Origin: Larix sibirica
Taxonomy: Eukaryota > Streptophyta > Pinopsida > Pinales > Pinaceae
Direction: 5' to 3'
DNA: 18,244 bases
NCBI GenBank assembly: GCA_004151065.3
Contig: NWUY0300004018.1
Coordinates: 48,260 to 66,503, forward strand
Translations under genes and position numbers: made by a program
In this document: positions 18,182-18,244 of the stretch, piece by piece
Layout of the letters: each line of letters opens with the position of its first letter
Position numbering within the stretch: the stretch's first letter is position 1
Notes under the pieces: generated by a model
Databases searched by the model: none
What the model was told of the DNA's origin: nothing
Seen by the model: only the letters and a program-made list of their open reading frames with translations

Positions 18182-18244
18182 GTGTTATCGGTCAAATTAG
18201 CACTTCTCCGTCCGTGATCACATTGCTCTGTTGATCACACAAAA
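18182..18244. other. Unidentified sequence after fragment C
   Basis: The last 63 bases share nothing recognisable with copy B past the break. They contain two tgatcaca words 18 bases apart. Too short to assign. Confidence 0.3.

Noticed and set aside
1-18244. CRISPR array, tRNA or rRNA genes, or a bacterial-type operon
   Set aside because: No regularly spaced identical repeats, no cloverleaf with A and B boxes, no rRNA sequence and no intact gene series was seen; content is plant retrotransposon remnants.

Overview
This window reads as intergenic DNA from a land plant, most likely a eudicot. It is AT-rich and packed with nested, decayed retrotransposons, and I see no intact host gene. The plant assignment rests on the family of the dominant element: a Ty3/gypsy retrotransposon whose Gag, protease, reverse transcriptase and integrase read like plant OTA/Tat-type polyproteins. 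It also rests on a plant-type L1 LINE that carries its own RNase H. Every coding region is broken by stops or frameshifts.

Layout. 1-1018: unassigned DNA, including a TGCGG-rich degenerate repeat tract and a clean 21-bp tandem repeat. 1019-3962: fragment A of the gypsy family (protease, then an extra RNase H), split by a minus-strand, 5'-truncated L1 LINE (about 1658-3452). 3967-10668: copy B, the most complete copy, with a putative 5' LTR, primer binding site, gag, protease, extra RNase H, reverse transcriptase, native RNase H and integrase, in that order. 10669-12493: non-coding DNA downstream of integrase, with four degenerate 113-153 bp repeat units, a possible minus-strand LTR/PBS junction and a strong hairpin. 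12494 is a single N, and 12495-15042 repeats 9946-12493 almost base for base. 15043-16156: AT-rich DNA that I cannot assign. 16157-18181: fragment C of the same family (end of the protease linker, extra RNase H, RT, start of native RNase H). 18182-18244: unidentified.

The most interesting biology is in the gypsy family. It carries two RNase H domains. The archaeal-like one lies between protease and RT, and in copy C it keeps all four catalytic acidic residues. The native one after RT has non-catalytic residues at the three positions where Ty3-type RNase H normally has its acidic residues. This recalls the dual RNase H of Tat elements and retroviruses, where one domain is active and one is a dead tether, but here the active-looking domain is upstream of RT. 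Fragments B and C also share a stop codon at the same RT position. All DDE residues of the B integrase are gone.

The most important caution is technical. The 2,548-bp near-identical tandem copy joined by one N is most simply an unmerged contig overlap. The integrase tail, repeat array and hairpin at 12495-15042 should therefore not be counted as independent copies until the join is checked.
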